Shown: positions 27,396 to 36,247 of the stretch, piece by piece
Layout: each line of letters begins with the position of its first letter
How positions within the stretch are numbered: position 1 is the first letter of the stretch
The notes under the pieces: model-generated
The model's database searches: none
Seen by the model: only the letters and a program-made list of their open reading frames with translations
Told to the model about the DNA's origin: nothing
DNA from: DATIXJ01 sp963714795
Lineage (GTDB): Bacteria > Bacteroidota > Ignavibacteria > UBA10030 > SZUA-254
Direction of reading: 5' to 3'
NCBI GenBank assembly: GCA_963714795.1
Contig: CAVQPS010000011.1
Location: 30,071-94,070 of the forward strand
DNA length: 64,000 nt
Translations under genes and position numbers: made by a program

Positions 27396-30215
27396 TTATC
27401 TCAGCGTATAGGTAAAATTCGCCATAGCGTATCGGGCAAGAACTTCGTTGCGCGTGTCGTCGATATACGTGCCGGTGACGGTATGAACTAAACTTTTATT
27501 CTGTCCGAGAACGTCGGCAACACCGATTTTTAATTCTCCCTTGTCGTCGGCAAAGAATTTCTTCGCAAGACTGAGATTCCACAGAATAATATTCTGATTG
27601 AATCCCTGCGACACCCCGCTCGTGTATGCATTGCTGACATCGTTCCTCAGCACGATCTCTTTCCAGAATGTCCAGACCCACTTGAACGACACCGTGTGCG
27701 AATAGTAGTTGCTGTTCGTATCCGGCTGGGTGGATATTTTAGAAAATGTATAACTTCCCGCATACGAAATCGTGAAATCGAAATTCTCGCTGATGTTACT
27801 TCCAAGCACGAATCCGGCATTGAGCGCGGTTGCGTTCACGATACTGCGAAGATCGTTCACCATGCCGGGAGTCCGCGTGTAAGTGATTCCCGAATTGAGA
27901 TTCAACGCACTGCTCAGAAGATCGAACGGAAAACCGTAGGTAATAAATGTCCTCACGTTCCAGTAACCGTCGAGGTTCACCGGATATGTCAACTGAGTTC
28001 CGGGCGTAAGAGTTGTACCGTTGGATAATACAGTATCTTTCGAAGAAATGATCGTTGCATTCGCAATGTAATGAGCAGTATACACACCGGACAACAGAAG
28101 AAACATACTCTGCGCATGTTCAGAAGATGTCAAAGAATACCGCGCCAAAAGCGTGTGCGAATAAGATTGAACGAGATCAGGATTTCCGGTATTCAGCAGA
28201 AGAGGATTGGAATTATCGATGACCTGCTGAAGCTGAGTTACCGACGGCGCTACTGTCGACGTCCTGTAATAAATCCGCAAACTTCGATGATCCGGCATGG
28301 TATACAGAAACAAAGCGCTCGGCATGACGGTTGAAAAATTCCTCGTCAGGTCGGCAGTGGCAAGCGTCGGATCACTGCCGTGCAATTGTGCAAGCTGGTA
28401 CGAGACGCTGGTGGTCAGGTTCATGTCGGAATTTCGCCAGTGATAACCGATGCCGGCATTCTGCGTGAAATAATCGTCCAGATACGAATCAGTCAGCGGC
28501 AGGTCGGGATCGGTGTACAAATGCGTGATGCTGTCCAGATCGAATGTTTTCTTGTCGGCACTGTTTCGTGTAAACGACGGATTATAAAAAACCTGAACCA
28601 TGCTGTTCACTTCAATCGGTTCGGTATAAACAAGATTCGCGCTCAGGTTGTGGACATTCGATAGAAAGTTGGATTGTTGTGCGACGGTATCATTCGGAGC
28701 GGCATTAATTCCCGTAAACTGATTCCAGGCGTTGAGAACACCATCGGTTTGTTTCTTATTTGCGCCAGCGCCAAAATCCAGAGAAATCGTTCGACCGGGA
28801 AGATCGAATTTATGCCGGGCAATCGCATGACCGGAAAGTGTATACCCGGTATTCAGTGCATCAGTTGTCGTTTGCGCTGTTGTTCCGCCTGAGTTTTGTG
28901 TTGTAACTCCGTTCAGAAAATTATCCGCCCTGTTCGTTTGAAAATATAACACCGGAAGAACCGTAATCATGTTCGAAGGATCAGCCATGTAGTCGATTCG
29001 CGTGTTGATTCTATTGTTGAAATTCTTACTCGTCGGTTTGCTGTTTTGATCATAAAGACTTGTCGAATCGCCGCCGAGAAGATATTGACGGTGATCGATT
29101 TGCTGATTTTCATTGTCGACTCGATTGAAAAAATAACTTCCCTGGGCAAACAGATTCGATGCGAGACTGTCGGACATATTCGTGCCGATCATATTCGTGG
29201 TATTGACTCCCTGCTGTTGCCCGACGAGTGAACTGCTTGCACTGCCCGACCTGCCGAACGGATTTCCGCCTCTTCGGTTCCCCCGACCGCCTCCACCACT
29301 TCGACCGCCACCTCCCGGAGTTTGCAACCGGCTATTCGCCGATGTAACACCGAGAAGATCTTGCGTGGAAAAATTTTGCTCATTGATATTGTTCGAAAGA
29401 CCGACAAGAGATATTCTGCGGTCGCCGTCGAATAAATTGACATTTCCGCCCGCCTCGTATCGATCATTCTCACCATAACCTGCAGTCGCTTTCCCGAAAT
29501 GCAGATTACCTCTATCGCGCCGAGTAATTATATTAAGCGCTTTCAACGATTGCCCGTCGTCGAAGCCGGTGAATTGCGCCTGATCGCTTGCCTGATCGAA
29601 GACCTGAATTTTGTCGATCACTTCGGCAGGAAGATTGCGGACGGCAAGAGTCGGATCCTCACCGAAAAACGGTTTGCCGTCGACAAGAATTCTCTGCACT
29701 GTTTCCCCGCCCGCGGTGATTGTACCGTTATTGACGGTAATCCCGGGAAGTTTTGTAAGAAGATCTTCTGCCGTTGCATCGCGGTTCACCTTGACTGCAC
29801 CGGCACGGAATTCCGTCGTGTCGCCATTCTGGAGAGCCACCGGAACGCGTCCATGCACGACAACTTCATTCATTTGAACCGGCAAGACTGTCATCACCAA
29901 TTGACCGAGATTAAGGTCGCCGTTGACCTGAACGGTATTGGAGATTTTCTGGTGACCAACCGAGGTCGCATCGAGACGGTATTTTTTCGGAAGGATTTTT
30001 GAAAACGAAAATATGCCATCCGGATTTGTGTCCGTGCGGTACTCTTCGGAAGAATCTGCAAGATTAACCAATCGAACATTCACGCCGGAGAGCGGCAAAT
30101 TCTTTTCATCGAGTATCTTCCCTTGGATGTAAAAGCCCTGTGCAACGGCTTCGGAAGAAAACATTGCAATGAAGATTCCAATGAGGATAATACAATAAGC
30201 GTTAACAATGCGCAT
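27396..30215 (-). CDS. TonB-dependent-receptor-like outer-membrane protein
   Basis: The product is 939 residues and outer-membrane. The order is signal peptide (to AVAQ, about residue 26), a carboxypeptidase regulatory-like beta-sandwich (GKILDEKNLPLSGVNVRLVN ... YRLDATSVG, 30-115), a plug domain (DLLTKLPGITVNNGTITAGG ... RILVDGKPFFGEDPTLAVRN, 145-215), and then a beta-barrel of the outer-membrane-beta-barrel family. A Gly/Arg-rich loop (near residues 300-330, GGGGRSGGGGRGNRRGG) interrupts the early barrel. The ligand is unknown. It is a single gene; its start region lies opposite a 460-base repeat-bearing spacer. Confidence 0.88.
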   Translation of the reverse strand: MRIVNAYCIILIGIFIAMFSSEAVAQGFYIQGKILDEKNLPLSGVNVRLVNLADSSEEYRTDTNPDGIFSFSKILPKKYRLDATSVGHQKISNTVQVNGDLNLGQLVMTVLPVQMNEVVVHGRVPVALQNGDTTEFRAGAVKVNRDATAEDLLTKLPGITVNNGTITAGGETVQRILVDGKPFFGEDPTLAVRNLPAEVIDKIQVFDQASDQAQFTGFDDGQSLKALNIITRRDRGNLHFGKATAGYGENDRYEAGGNVNLFDGDRRISLVGLSNNINEQNFSTQDLLGVTSANSRLQTPGGGGRSGGGGRGNRRGGNPFGRSGSASSSLVGQQQGVNTTNMIGTNMSDSLASNLFAQGSYFFNRVDNENQQIDHRQYLLGGDSTSLYDQNSKPTSKNFNNRINTRIDYMADPSNMITVLPVLYFQTNRADNFLNGVTTQNSGGTTAQTTTDALNTGYTLSGHAIARHKFDLPGRTISLDFGAGANKKQTDGVLNAWNQFTGINAAPNDTVAQQSNFLSNVHNLSANLVYTEPIEVNSMVQVFYNPSFTRNSADKKTFDLDSITHLYTDPDLPLTDSYLDDYFTQNAGIGYHWRNSDMNLTTSVSYQLAQLHGSDPTLATADLTRNFSTVMPSALFLYTMPDHRSLRIYYRTSTVAPSVTQLQQVIDNSNPLLLNTGNPDLVQSYSHTLLARYSLTSSEHAQSMFLLLSGVYTAHYIANATIISSKDTVLSNGTTLTPGTQLTYPVNLDGYWNVRTFITYGFPFDLLSSALNLNSGITYTRTPGMVNDLRSIVNATALNAGFVLGSNISENFDFTISYAGSYTFSKISTQPDTNSNYYSHTVSFKWVWTFWKEIVLRNDVSNAYTSGVSQGFNQNIILWNLSLAKKFFADDKGELKIGVADVLGQNKSLVHTVTGTYIDDTRNEVLARYAMANFTYTLR

Positions 30216-30679
30216 TGATATTTTGACCCTGAAAAACGGGGACAGTTTAACGTTGTTATGCTGAGTCCAAAAAGTATTTCATTTTTAGGAACACTTCACC
30301 TACGAATAGAGAATCCTTCGAGGTAAACCTTTGGATACTCTTTTGTGAAGTTGGAATCGAAATCGACAGCAGTGTGCGGTTGGTGTTCAATTGGCAATCT
30401 CGAATGATAATAAAACGACATTCAGAAGATAACTCTTTCAATATCGCACTGGTTAGTTAAACACGAGCGTTTCGATTTCGAAGAGATTTCTTTGGTTACT
30501 TTTCCCAACGGGATGGCGTTGCCACTTTCTCGGAAAGAAAGTAACATTTTTCCGCTAATCGCTGTCGGTGTCAGGTCGGAAGACCTGACACCACTTTATC
30601 CTTGATTTGCACACAAAAAATTGGTATACTCGAAGAAACTTGGAGGGATTCACTTACAAAATTTATAGGAGAAACACGA
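30216..30679. other. Repeat-bearing divergent spacer of about 460 bases
   Basis: The spacer has no gene. GTTACTTT (30495-30502) and AAAGTAAC (30538-30545) are inverted arms around a GC-richer core. A strong hairpin follows at 30567-30592. It must contain the receptor promoter on the minus strand and the DUF1579 promoter on the plus strand, neither clearly seen. Confidence 0.5.
30567..30592. repeat. Perfect 11-bp hairpin
   Basis: GGTGTCAGGTC and GACCTGACACC form a perfect 11-bp stem with a GGAA tetraloop (a GNRA loop). No T run follows on the plus strand. The motif looks like a dispersed extragenic palindrome. Confidence 0.75.
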
Positions 30680-31231
30680 ATGATTCGCTTGACAAAGATT
30701 GCCATCTTGACAATTGCCATCATCTTTTGCTTGTCCGCAACTCACTCACAAACCACTTCAGAGAGTCCTGCTCTTTTGCGCTCACAAGTTGAATTTCTCG
30801 TGGGATCGTTTACCACCATCACGAACATTCCACCGAGTACTTCGATGCCAAAAGGCGCCTCCGGAAAAGGCACAGCGGTTATTTCATGGGCTCTCGATTC
30901 TATGTTCCTCTCGATAGAAAATGAAAACGTCACTTCTCTTCTCGGTCATTACAAAGGGCACGGCATGCTCGGATACGATGCACAAATGCATCAGTTTGTT
31001 CTGTCGATGTTTAACAATTTTGGCGACCACCCGACATACCACGGTAACTTCGTCGGTGACACGCTCGTTTTGCAAACGAAAGTAGAAATGCCGGAACATC
31101 CCTTCGATCAAAAGTTACTGTGGTACAAAGATGGCAAAGCGGTAAAGTTGAAAGTGCTTAATGATTTCGGGAAAGGATTTCTTCCTGCTCTTGAGGAAAC
31201 TGCAACTCGGGTTTCACAAAAGATAAATTAA
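30680..31231 (+). CDS. DUF1579-like exported protein
   Basis: The product is 183 residues from the ATG at 30680, which has AGGAG nine bases upstream. A signal peptide (IRLTKIAILTIAIIFCLSAT) precedes a beta-rich domain: LVGSFTT, MFLSIENENVTSLLGHYKGHGMLGYDA and FVLSMFNNFG match the DUF1579 pattern (a lipocalin-like beta barrel). Function unknown. Stop and next start are four bases apart, so it is co-transcribed with the MmcQ/YjbR gene. Confidence 0.75.
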   Translation: MIRLTKIAILTIAIIFCLSATHSQTTSESPALLRSQVEFLVGSFTTITNIPPSTSMPKGASGKGTAVISWALDSMFLSIENENVTSLLGHYKGHGMLGYDAQMHQFVLSMFNNFGDHPTYHGNFVGDTLVLQTKVEMPEHPFDQKLLWYKDGKAVKLKVLNDFGKGFLPALEETATRVSQKIN

Positions 31232-31235
31232 GGAC

Positions 31236-31583
31236 GTGACCCAAAACGAATTCCGCAAGATGGCGTTAAGTCTCCCTGAAGCTACGGAAGCTTTGCATAT
31301 GGATCACCCGGATTTTCGTGTGTCGGGAAAAATCTTCGCGACACTCGGCTATCCGAATAAATCGTATGGCATGGTCAAGCTTACGCCAAAGCAACAGGCA
31401 CTGTTCGTAGATGCGGAACCTGACGTGTTTATACCTGTCAAAGGTGCGTGGGGCCGGCAAGGCGGCACCAACGTCTATCTTCGAGCCGTGAAAAAAGAGT
31501 CGCTGCGCAAAGCGCTCGAATCTGCCTGGGTAAACAGAGCTCCGAAACGTATCGCATCAAAGATACAGGGACAGGTAGAATAA
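31236..31583 (+). CDS. MmcQ/YjbR-family protein
   Basis: The product is 115 residues, starting at GTG 31236 directly after AAGGAC. EFRKMALSLPEATEALHMDH, FRVSGKIFATLG and the W..RGGTNVYLRAV end match the MmcQ/YjbR family, a small double-wing fold often annotated as DNA-binding without direct proof. It is the second gene of a short unit with DUF1579. Confidence 0.85.
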   Translation: MTQNEFRKMALSLPEATEALHMDHPDFRVSGKIFATLGYPNKSYGMVKLTPKQQALFVDAEPDVFIPVKGAWGRQGGTNVYLRAVKKESLRKALESAWVNRAPKRIASKIQGQVE

Positions 31584-31608
31584 TCTTACAAATTTCAGAA
31601 AACTCTCC

Positions 31609-32151
31609 ATGCCAACCAATATCGCATTACTCAGAGGAATCAACGTCAGCGGACAGAAGATTATTCCGATGGCAGTCCTGCGTGATCTTTGCACAAAATT
31701 GGGATTCTCAGATGTTACAACATATATACAAAGCGGCAATATCGTCTTCAAATCGGATAAGAAACCGGCATCAATTCAGAAATCGATCAAAGATGCGATA
31801 GCGAAGAAATTCAAATTCGATGTGGATGTATTCGTTTATACGATTGGCGAACTTAAAAAGATTGTCGTACATTGTCCGTACGATGAATCGAAGCTCTCCG
31901 AAAATGAAAAGATTCACTTCACGTTACTGTCCGCTTTGCCGGACAAGCAAGGCATAGAAAAATTAAAGTCGATCGACGATGCCGATGAATTCAACATTGC
32001 GGGAACAACAATGTACCTGCTCACCAGGAACGGTTATGGCAATACCCGTTTCAATAATGTGTTCGTGGAAAAAACGCTCAAGGTCCGGGCAACGACGAGA
32101 AATTTCAACACGATGAAAAGGCTCATCGAAATCGGAGAAGCTTTGGAATGA
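31609..32151 (+). CDS. DUF1697 protein
   Basis: The product is 180 residues and cytoplasmic. IALLRGINVSGQKIIPMAVL, TYIQSGNIVF and TRNFNTMKRL are diagnostic of DUF1697. No experimental role is established. It lies 25 bases after the YjbR-like gene, same strand. Confidence 0.92.
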   Translation: MPTNIALLRGINVSGQKIIPMAVLRDLCTKLGFSDVTTYIQSGNIVFKSDKKPASIQKSIKDAIAKKFKFDVDVFVYTIGELKKIVVHCPYDESKLSENEKIHFTLLSALPDKQGIEKLKSIDDADEFNIAGTTMYLLTRNGYGNTRFNNVFVEKTLKVRATTRNFNTMKRLIEIGEALE

Positions 32152-32203
32152 AACATTTCGTCTTTCAGACAAGTACAATAGATTAGCATAGAAAGGAAAT
32201 TTT

Positions 32204-32542
32204 ATGGATCAGCAAAAAATAGACATGTTTTTAATGACGTACAGCAAATATTTCGAGTCGTATCATTTGCCGGCAATCCGGGATCAATTGATCAAACTCG
32301 ACGATTCAAAATACATGCAACTTCATGCAGCAAATCTCAAAGACCCGACCATCATGCTCATCGTTTCGCTCATCGGCGGGCATTTCGGCATCGACCGGTT
32401 TTTACTCGGTGAAACCGGATTGGGCATTGCGAAACTGCTGACGTGCGGCGGTCTCGGCGTCTGGACGATCGTCGACTGGTTTCTCATCATGGGACGGACC
32501 CGTGAAATCAATGTACAACGTTTGCAGATGGCAATGTACTAA
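32204..32542 (+). CDS. TM2-domain membrane protein
   Basis: The product is 112 residues. A soluble N-terminal half precedes a TM2 domain: two helices joined by a short turn (IMLIVSLIGGHFGIDRFLLG, LGIAKLLTCGGLGVWTIVDW). The GGHFGIDRFLLG and GG.G.W...D motifs are canonical. GAAAGGAAA lies upstream of the ATG. It is immediately followed by the DUF2752 gene, a frequent neighbour. Confidence 0.92.
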   Translation: MDQQKIDMFLMTYSKYFESYHLPAIRDQLIKLDDSKYMQLHAANLKDPTIMLIVSLIGGHFGIDRFLLGETGLGIAKLLTCGGLGVWTIVDWFLIMGRTREINVQRLQMAMY

Positions 32543-32956
32543 GTGAGCAAAAAACATCTGTACATATTTCTTCTCGGATTCTCGATAGCGGGATATATCT
32601 GGCTTGGTTGGAATCTCGTTGATGCAAACATGCATGCATCGGCACCGACATTCTGCTTGTTCAAAGAAGTGACGGGACTTCCCTGTCCATCCTGCGGCAC
32701 GACCCGTGCAATAATTTCATTGATGCAAGGAAATTTCCGTGAATCGCTGGTCGTCAATCCGTTCGGCATCGTTGGCGCATTCGCGTTAATCATCATTCCA
32801 TTCTGGATTCTCATCGACATCATCAAACGCAACGACAGCTTTTACAGATCTTTTTTGAAAATGGAATCTCTTTTCGCACGCAAACATTGGGTTTCTTTTG
32901 GTGCGATCGTGGTCGTCATGTTGAACTGGTTCTGGAATCTTTCAAAAGGGTTGTAA
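32543..32956 (+). CDS. DUF2752 membrane protein
   Basis: The product is 137 residues, with a GTG start abutting the TM2 stop codon. LPCPSCGTTRAIISLMQGNF is the family's motif (CP.CG.TR). Three hydrophobic segments follow. Function unknown; the Cys pair may bind metal or form a disulfide. Confidence 0.9.
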   Translation: MSKKHLYIFLLGFSIAGYIWLGWNLVDANMHASAPTFCLFKEVTGLPCPSCGTTRAIISLMQGNFRESLVVNPFGIVGAFALIIIPFWILIDIIKRNDSFYRSFLKMESLFARKHWVSFGAIVVVMLNWFWNLSKGL

Positions 32957-33118
32957 TTACTACATATTTTCATCGATTAAGCTACCGTCAAACACCCGTT
33001 TTGGCGGATAATTTCTCCTCCTCAAAGTTACAATTCAAAAGAAAAAATCGTATATTTGATACCTGCACTTCAGAAGATATTTAACAACAATCTCATCACA
33101 TCATAAAGATGCATTGCT

Positions 33119-35155
33119 ATGAAAAATTTCAGTTTGATAATGATCCTCTTTGCCTTTGCGGCAATCAATATGAGCTGTTCGAATAATAACGAAGCAGCCG
33201 ACCCGCTCGCATCCCATATCGATAAGACCGTCAAGCCCGGCGACGATTTTTTCCTGTACGCGAACGGAAAATGGTTCAAGGAAAATCCGATCCCGGCAAG
33301 CGAACAAAGTAACGGACTCTGGCAATTGATTCAAGATACGATCAACGCACAAATACGAAATGTGTGCGAATCGTCCTCTGCACTTACCAACGCGGAAAAA
33401 GGAAGCAACAAGCAAAAGATCGGCGATTTCTTTTTTACCGGCATGGATAGCGTCAGTCTCAATAAAAAAGGACTGGATGATCTGAAAAGCGATTTTGCAA
33501 TGATCGATGGGATAAAAGATCTGCGCGGTCTGATCAAAGCGGCATCGTATGTTCACACCGTTGCCGGCTCGCCGATGTTCAGTTTCGGCGTCGGACAGGA
33601 TGATAAAATCAGCAGCAAGAATGCGATCTTTTTCGGTCAGGGCGGTTTGAGTTTGCCCGACCGGAATTTTTATTTCGATACCGACCCCCGTGCGGTCATG
33701 ATCCGCCAGAAGTTTCTGGAACATGTTCAGAATATGTTCGGCATTATGGGTTACGATGCCGATCATGCGAAGATAGCAGCCGATCATCTGATGGCGCTGG
33801 AAACAGCAATCGCAAAAACATCACGCAAACGTGAAGACACACGCGATCCGATCAAAAATTATCACAAAATGTATTTCAAAGAATTCCTGAAAGCGACACC
33901 CAACATCGATTGGGCGGTGTTCATGGAAGGAACGGGTTTGAAAAATGTCGATACCGTTATCGTCGGTCAGCCGGAATTTTTAACCGCGCTGAACGGTTAT
34001 TTCAAATCGTTTCCTCTCGAAGACTGGAAAGTTTATCTGAAGTTCCATCTCGTCCGCGGAATTGCGCGATATGTGGACGATAAGACATATATGGAATCAT
34101 TCAATTTTTATTCGACCGTTCTCCGCGGCGTCAAAGAACCGAAACCGCGATGGAAACGTGTCGTCGAACAGACCGACGGCTCGCTCGGTGAACTGATCGG
34201 ACAGGTGTACGTCGCAGAATATTTGCCGAAAGGAACGAAAGAAAAATTGCAGGAAATCGGGATGGCGATCAAGAACGTTTATGCCGAACGAATTAAATCG
34301 CTCGACTGGATGAGCGAACCGACAAAGGAAAAAGCATTGAACAAGCTGAGCAGTATCATGATGAAAGTCGGATATCCGGATAAATGGAAAGACATGAGCA
34401 GTTTAGAAATCGACCGCTCATCGTACGTCCATAATGTGATGAATGCAAACCGGTGGCGCTTCAATTATATGATTGAAAAATTCGGCAAACCGGTCGACCG
34501 GACTGAATGGGACATGGAGCCGCAAACGTACAATGCATATTATAATCCTTCGAACAATGAGATCGTGGTTCCGGGTTGCAATATCATCGTGCCCGGTTTC
34601 GAGCGCACGTTAGCCGACGATGCGATTCTGTATTCGGTTATCGGCGGTTCGACGTTCGGTCATGAAATGACACACGGTTTCGACGACCAGGGTAGCAAAT
34701 ATGATGAAAAAGGAAACCTGAACAATTGGTGGACGCCGGAAGACAGCGCACGGTTTTACGCGAAGACCAAAATGGTCGTCAAACAATTTAACGATTACAT
34801 TGCCGTCGACAGTTTACACATCAACGGCGAACTGACACAGGGTGAGAACATTGCCGACATCGGCGGCATCATGATGGGTTATGAAGCATTCAAGAAAACC
34901 GATCAATACAAAAATCATCAGGTCATTGCAGGATTGAATCCCGACCAGCGATTTTTCCTCGGTTATGGTTTCGCGTGGATGGTCAATGAGCGGCCGGAAG
35001 CAGTTGCGAATCAGGTGAGAAGCAACGAACACTCTCCCGCGAAGTTCCGCGTCATCGGCCCATTAACCGATATGCCGGAATTCTTTGCAACATTCGGCAT
35101 CAAAGAAGGCGATCCGATGTGGAGGCCTGACAGCACCCGCGCAAAAATCTGGTAA
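33119..35155 (+). CDS. M13 family metallopeptidase (neprilysin/PepO-like) lipoprotein
   Basis: This is a secreted or lipid-anchored zinc endopeptidase of 678 residues. The signal ends in a lipobox-like NMSC (Cys at residue 20 or so). The N-terminal M13 domain begins with KPGDDFFLYANGKWFKENPI. The catalytic domain has NAYYNPSNNEIVVPG, the zinc motif HEMTH (near residue 522) and the third-ligand motif GENIADIGG. The C-terminal HSPAKFRVIGPL is typical. All catalytic residues are present. It probably degrades exogenous peptides together with other exported proteins in this window. Confidence 0.95.
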   Translation: MKNFSLIMILFAFAAINMSCSNNNEAADPLASHIDKTVKPGDDFFLYANGKWFKENPIPASEQSNGLWQLIQDTINAQIRNVCESSSALTNAEKGSNKQKIGDFFFTGMDSVSLNKKGLDDLKSDFAMIDGIKDLRGLIKAASYVHTVAGSPMFSFGVGQDDKISSKNAIFFGQGGLSLPDRNFYFDTDPRAVMIRQKFLEHVQNMFGIMGYDADHAKIAADHLMALETAIAKTSRKREDTRDPIKNYHKMYFKEFLKATPNIDWAVFMEGTGLKNVDTVIVGQPEFLTALNGYFKSFPLEDWKVYLKFHLVRGIARYVDDKTYMESFNFYSTVLRGVKEPKPRWKRVVEQTDGSLGELIGQVYVAEYLPKGTKEKLQEIGMAIKNVYAERIKSLDWMSEPTKEKALNKLSSIMMKVGYPDKWKDMSSLEIDRSSYVHNVMNANRWRFNYMIEKFGKPVDRTEWDMEPQTYNAYYNPSNNEIVVPGCNIIVPGFERTLADDAILYSVIGGSTFGHEMTHGFDDQGSKYDEKGNLNNWWTPEDSARFYAKTKMVVKQFNDYIAVDSLHINGELTQGENIADIGGIMMGYEAFKKTDQYKNHQVIAGLNPDQRFFLGYGFAWMVNERPEAVANQVRSNEHSPAKFRVIGPLTDMPEFFATFGIKEGDPMWRPDSTRAKIW

Positions 35156-35166
35156 TATTCCGTTCT

Positions 35167-35200
35167 CCGGAATTCCGCTCTCCGCAGAGCGGGATTCCGG
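35167..35200. repeat. 15-bp stem-loop after the M13 peptidase gene
   Basis: CCGGAATTCCGCTCT pairs with AGAGCGGGATTCCGG around CCGC, with a single mismatch. A 14-bp perfect palindrome (AATCGGTACCGATT) follows at 35201-35214. No T run is present, so it is probably a dispersed palindrome or transcript-stabilising hairpin. Confidence 0.7.
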
Positions 35201-35232
35201 AATCGGTACCGATTACTTGCCCCAATCCCGCA

Positions 35233-36204
35233 ATGAATCCGCGAGTTCGTTCTCAACGTGTCGTCATTACTGTTATCATCCTCCTGATGATTGGAATATG
35301 TGTACGGTACGTCATTCATCTCAAACATTCCAATCGATTACAATCGGGTTTGGTCGTTGTTCATGATCTTCAAAGAGATTTTTATTATCATGTACCGGAA
35401 CCGCTTTCAAACAATCCTTCCCTGATATTCGTACTTCACGGCTCTTCGATGGAAGCAAGAGAAATGCAATCGGTCACCGGTGGGCAATTCACGCGGCTTG
35501 CCGATTCATCGAAGAATGTCATCATTGTCTATCCGCAAGGGTACAAGAAATTCTGGAATGATTGCAGAAAATCAGCTTTGTTCGAAACGAAAGCTCTCAA
35601 TGTCGATGATGTCGGTTTCTTTGAAAGCATGATAAAATATTTTTCCGAAAAGTACGGCATTGACGAACATTCCGTTTTTGTAACCGGTTATTCGAACGGC
35701 GCACACATGTGCTTTAAACTGGCTAAAGAACGTCCCGATTTGTTCAAGGGATTTGCCCCTGTTTGCGGAAATCTTCCTGTCGTCGATAATGACGACTGCT
35801 TCCAGACACAGCAACCTGTCTCGATGCTTTTGATAAACGGAACTTCGGATCCGGTTAATCCTTACAACGGCGGTCCGGTCGTTACCGGCGATGGAATGAA
35901 CCGCGGCAACGTCATCAGCACGGAACAAACTCTTGCATACTGGTTATCGTTGGACAAATGCGATTCGATTGCCGGAAGTGAGTACGCTTTTCCTGATTTG
36001 GATACGACCGATCACTCGACGGTGATACAATACACCTACCAGTGCATCCAAACAGACAAAACAGTGGAATTGATCAAAGTTATCAACGGCGGGCATGTTT
36101 ATGCGAATCCAACCTTTCGCCTGTGGCCACCGAGACTTGGGAATATTAATAACGATATCAATATGCCGGAGATTATTTTCCATTTTTTCATGAATCTCCG
36201 ATAA
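35233..36204 (+). CDS. Membrane-anchored PHB-depolymerase-like esterase
   Basis: The product is 323 residues with an N-terminal hydrophobic anchor (VVITVIILLMIGICVRYVI). The alpha/beta-hydrolase core has LIFVLHGSSMEA (oxyanion loop), nucleophile motif GYSNGAH (Ser near residue 155), Asp in NGTSDPVNPYNG and His in INGGHVYAN. This is the layout of the LpqC/poly(3-hydroxybutyrate) depolymerase esterase family. The true substrate could be a feruloyl or acetyl ester instead. A short unit with the preceding peptidase is possible. Confidence 0.85.
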   Translation: MNPRVRSQRVVITVIILLMIGICVRYVIHLKHSNRLQSGLVVVHDLQRDFYYHVPEPLSNNPSLIFVLHGSSMEAREMQSVTGGQFTRLADSSKNVIIVYPQGYKKFWNDCRKSALFETKALNVDDVGFFESMIKYFSEKYGIDEHSVFVTGYSNGAHMCFKLAKERPDLFKGFAPVCGNLPVVDNDDCFQTQQPVSMLLINGTSDPVNPYNGGPVVTGDGMNRGNVISTEQTLAYWLSLDKCDSIAGSEYAFPDLDTTDHSTVIQYTYQCIQTDKTVELIKVINGGHVYANPTFRLWPPRLGNINNDINMPEIIFHFFMNLR

Positions 36205-36247
36205 CCATTTTTTAAAATTATCCGCTCAAAATCAACCTGGAATTTTT

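Noticed and set aside
30216..30679. tRNA gene in this or other spacers
   Set aside because: No cloverleaf with TTC-type T arm and matching acceptor stem was found by eye in any spacer; a tRNAscan run would settle it.
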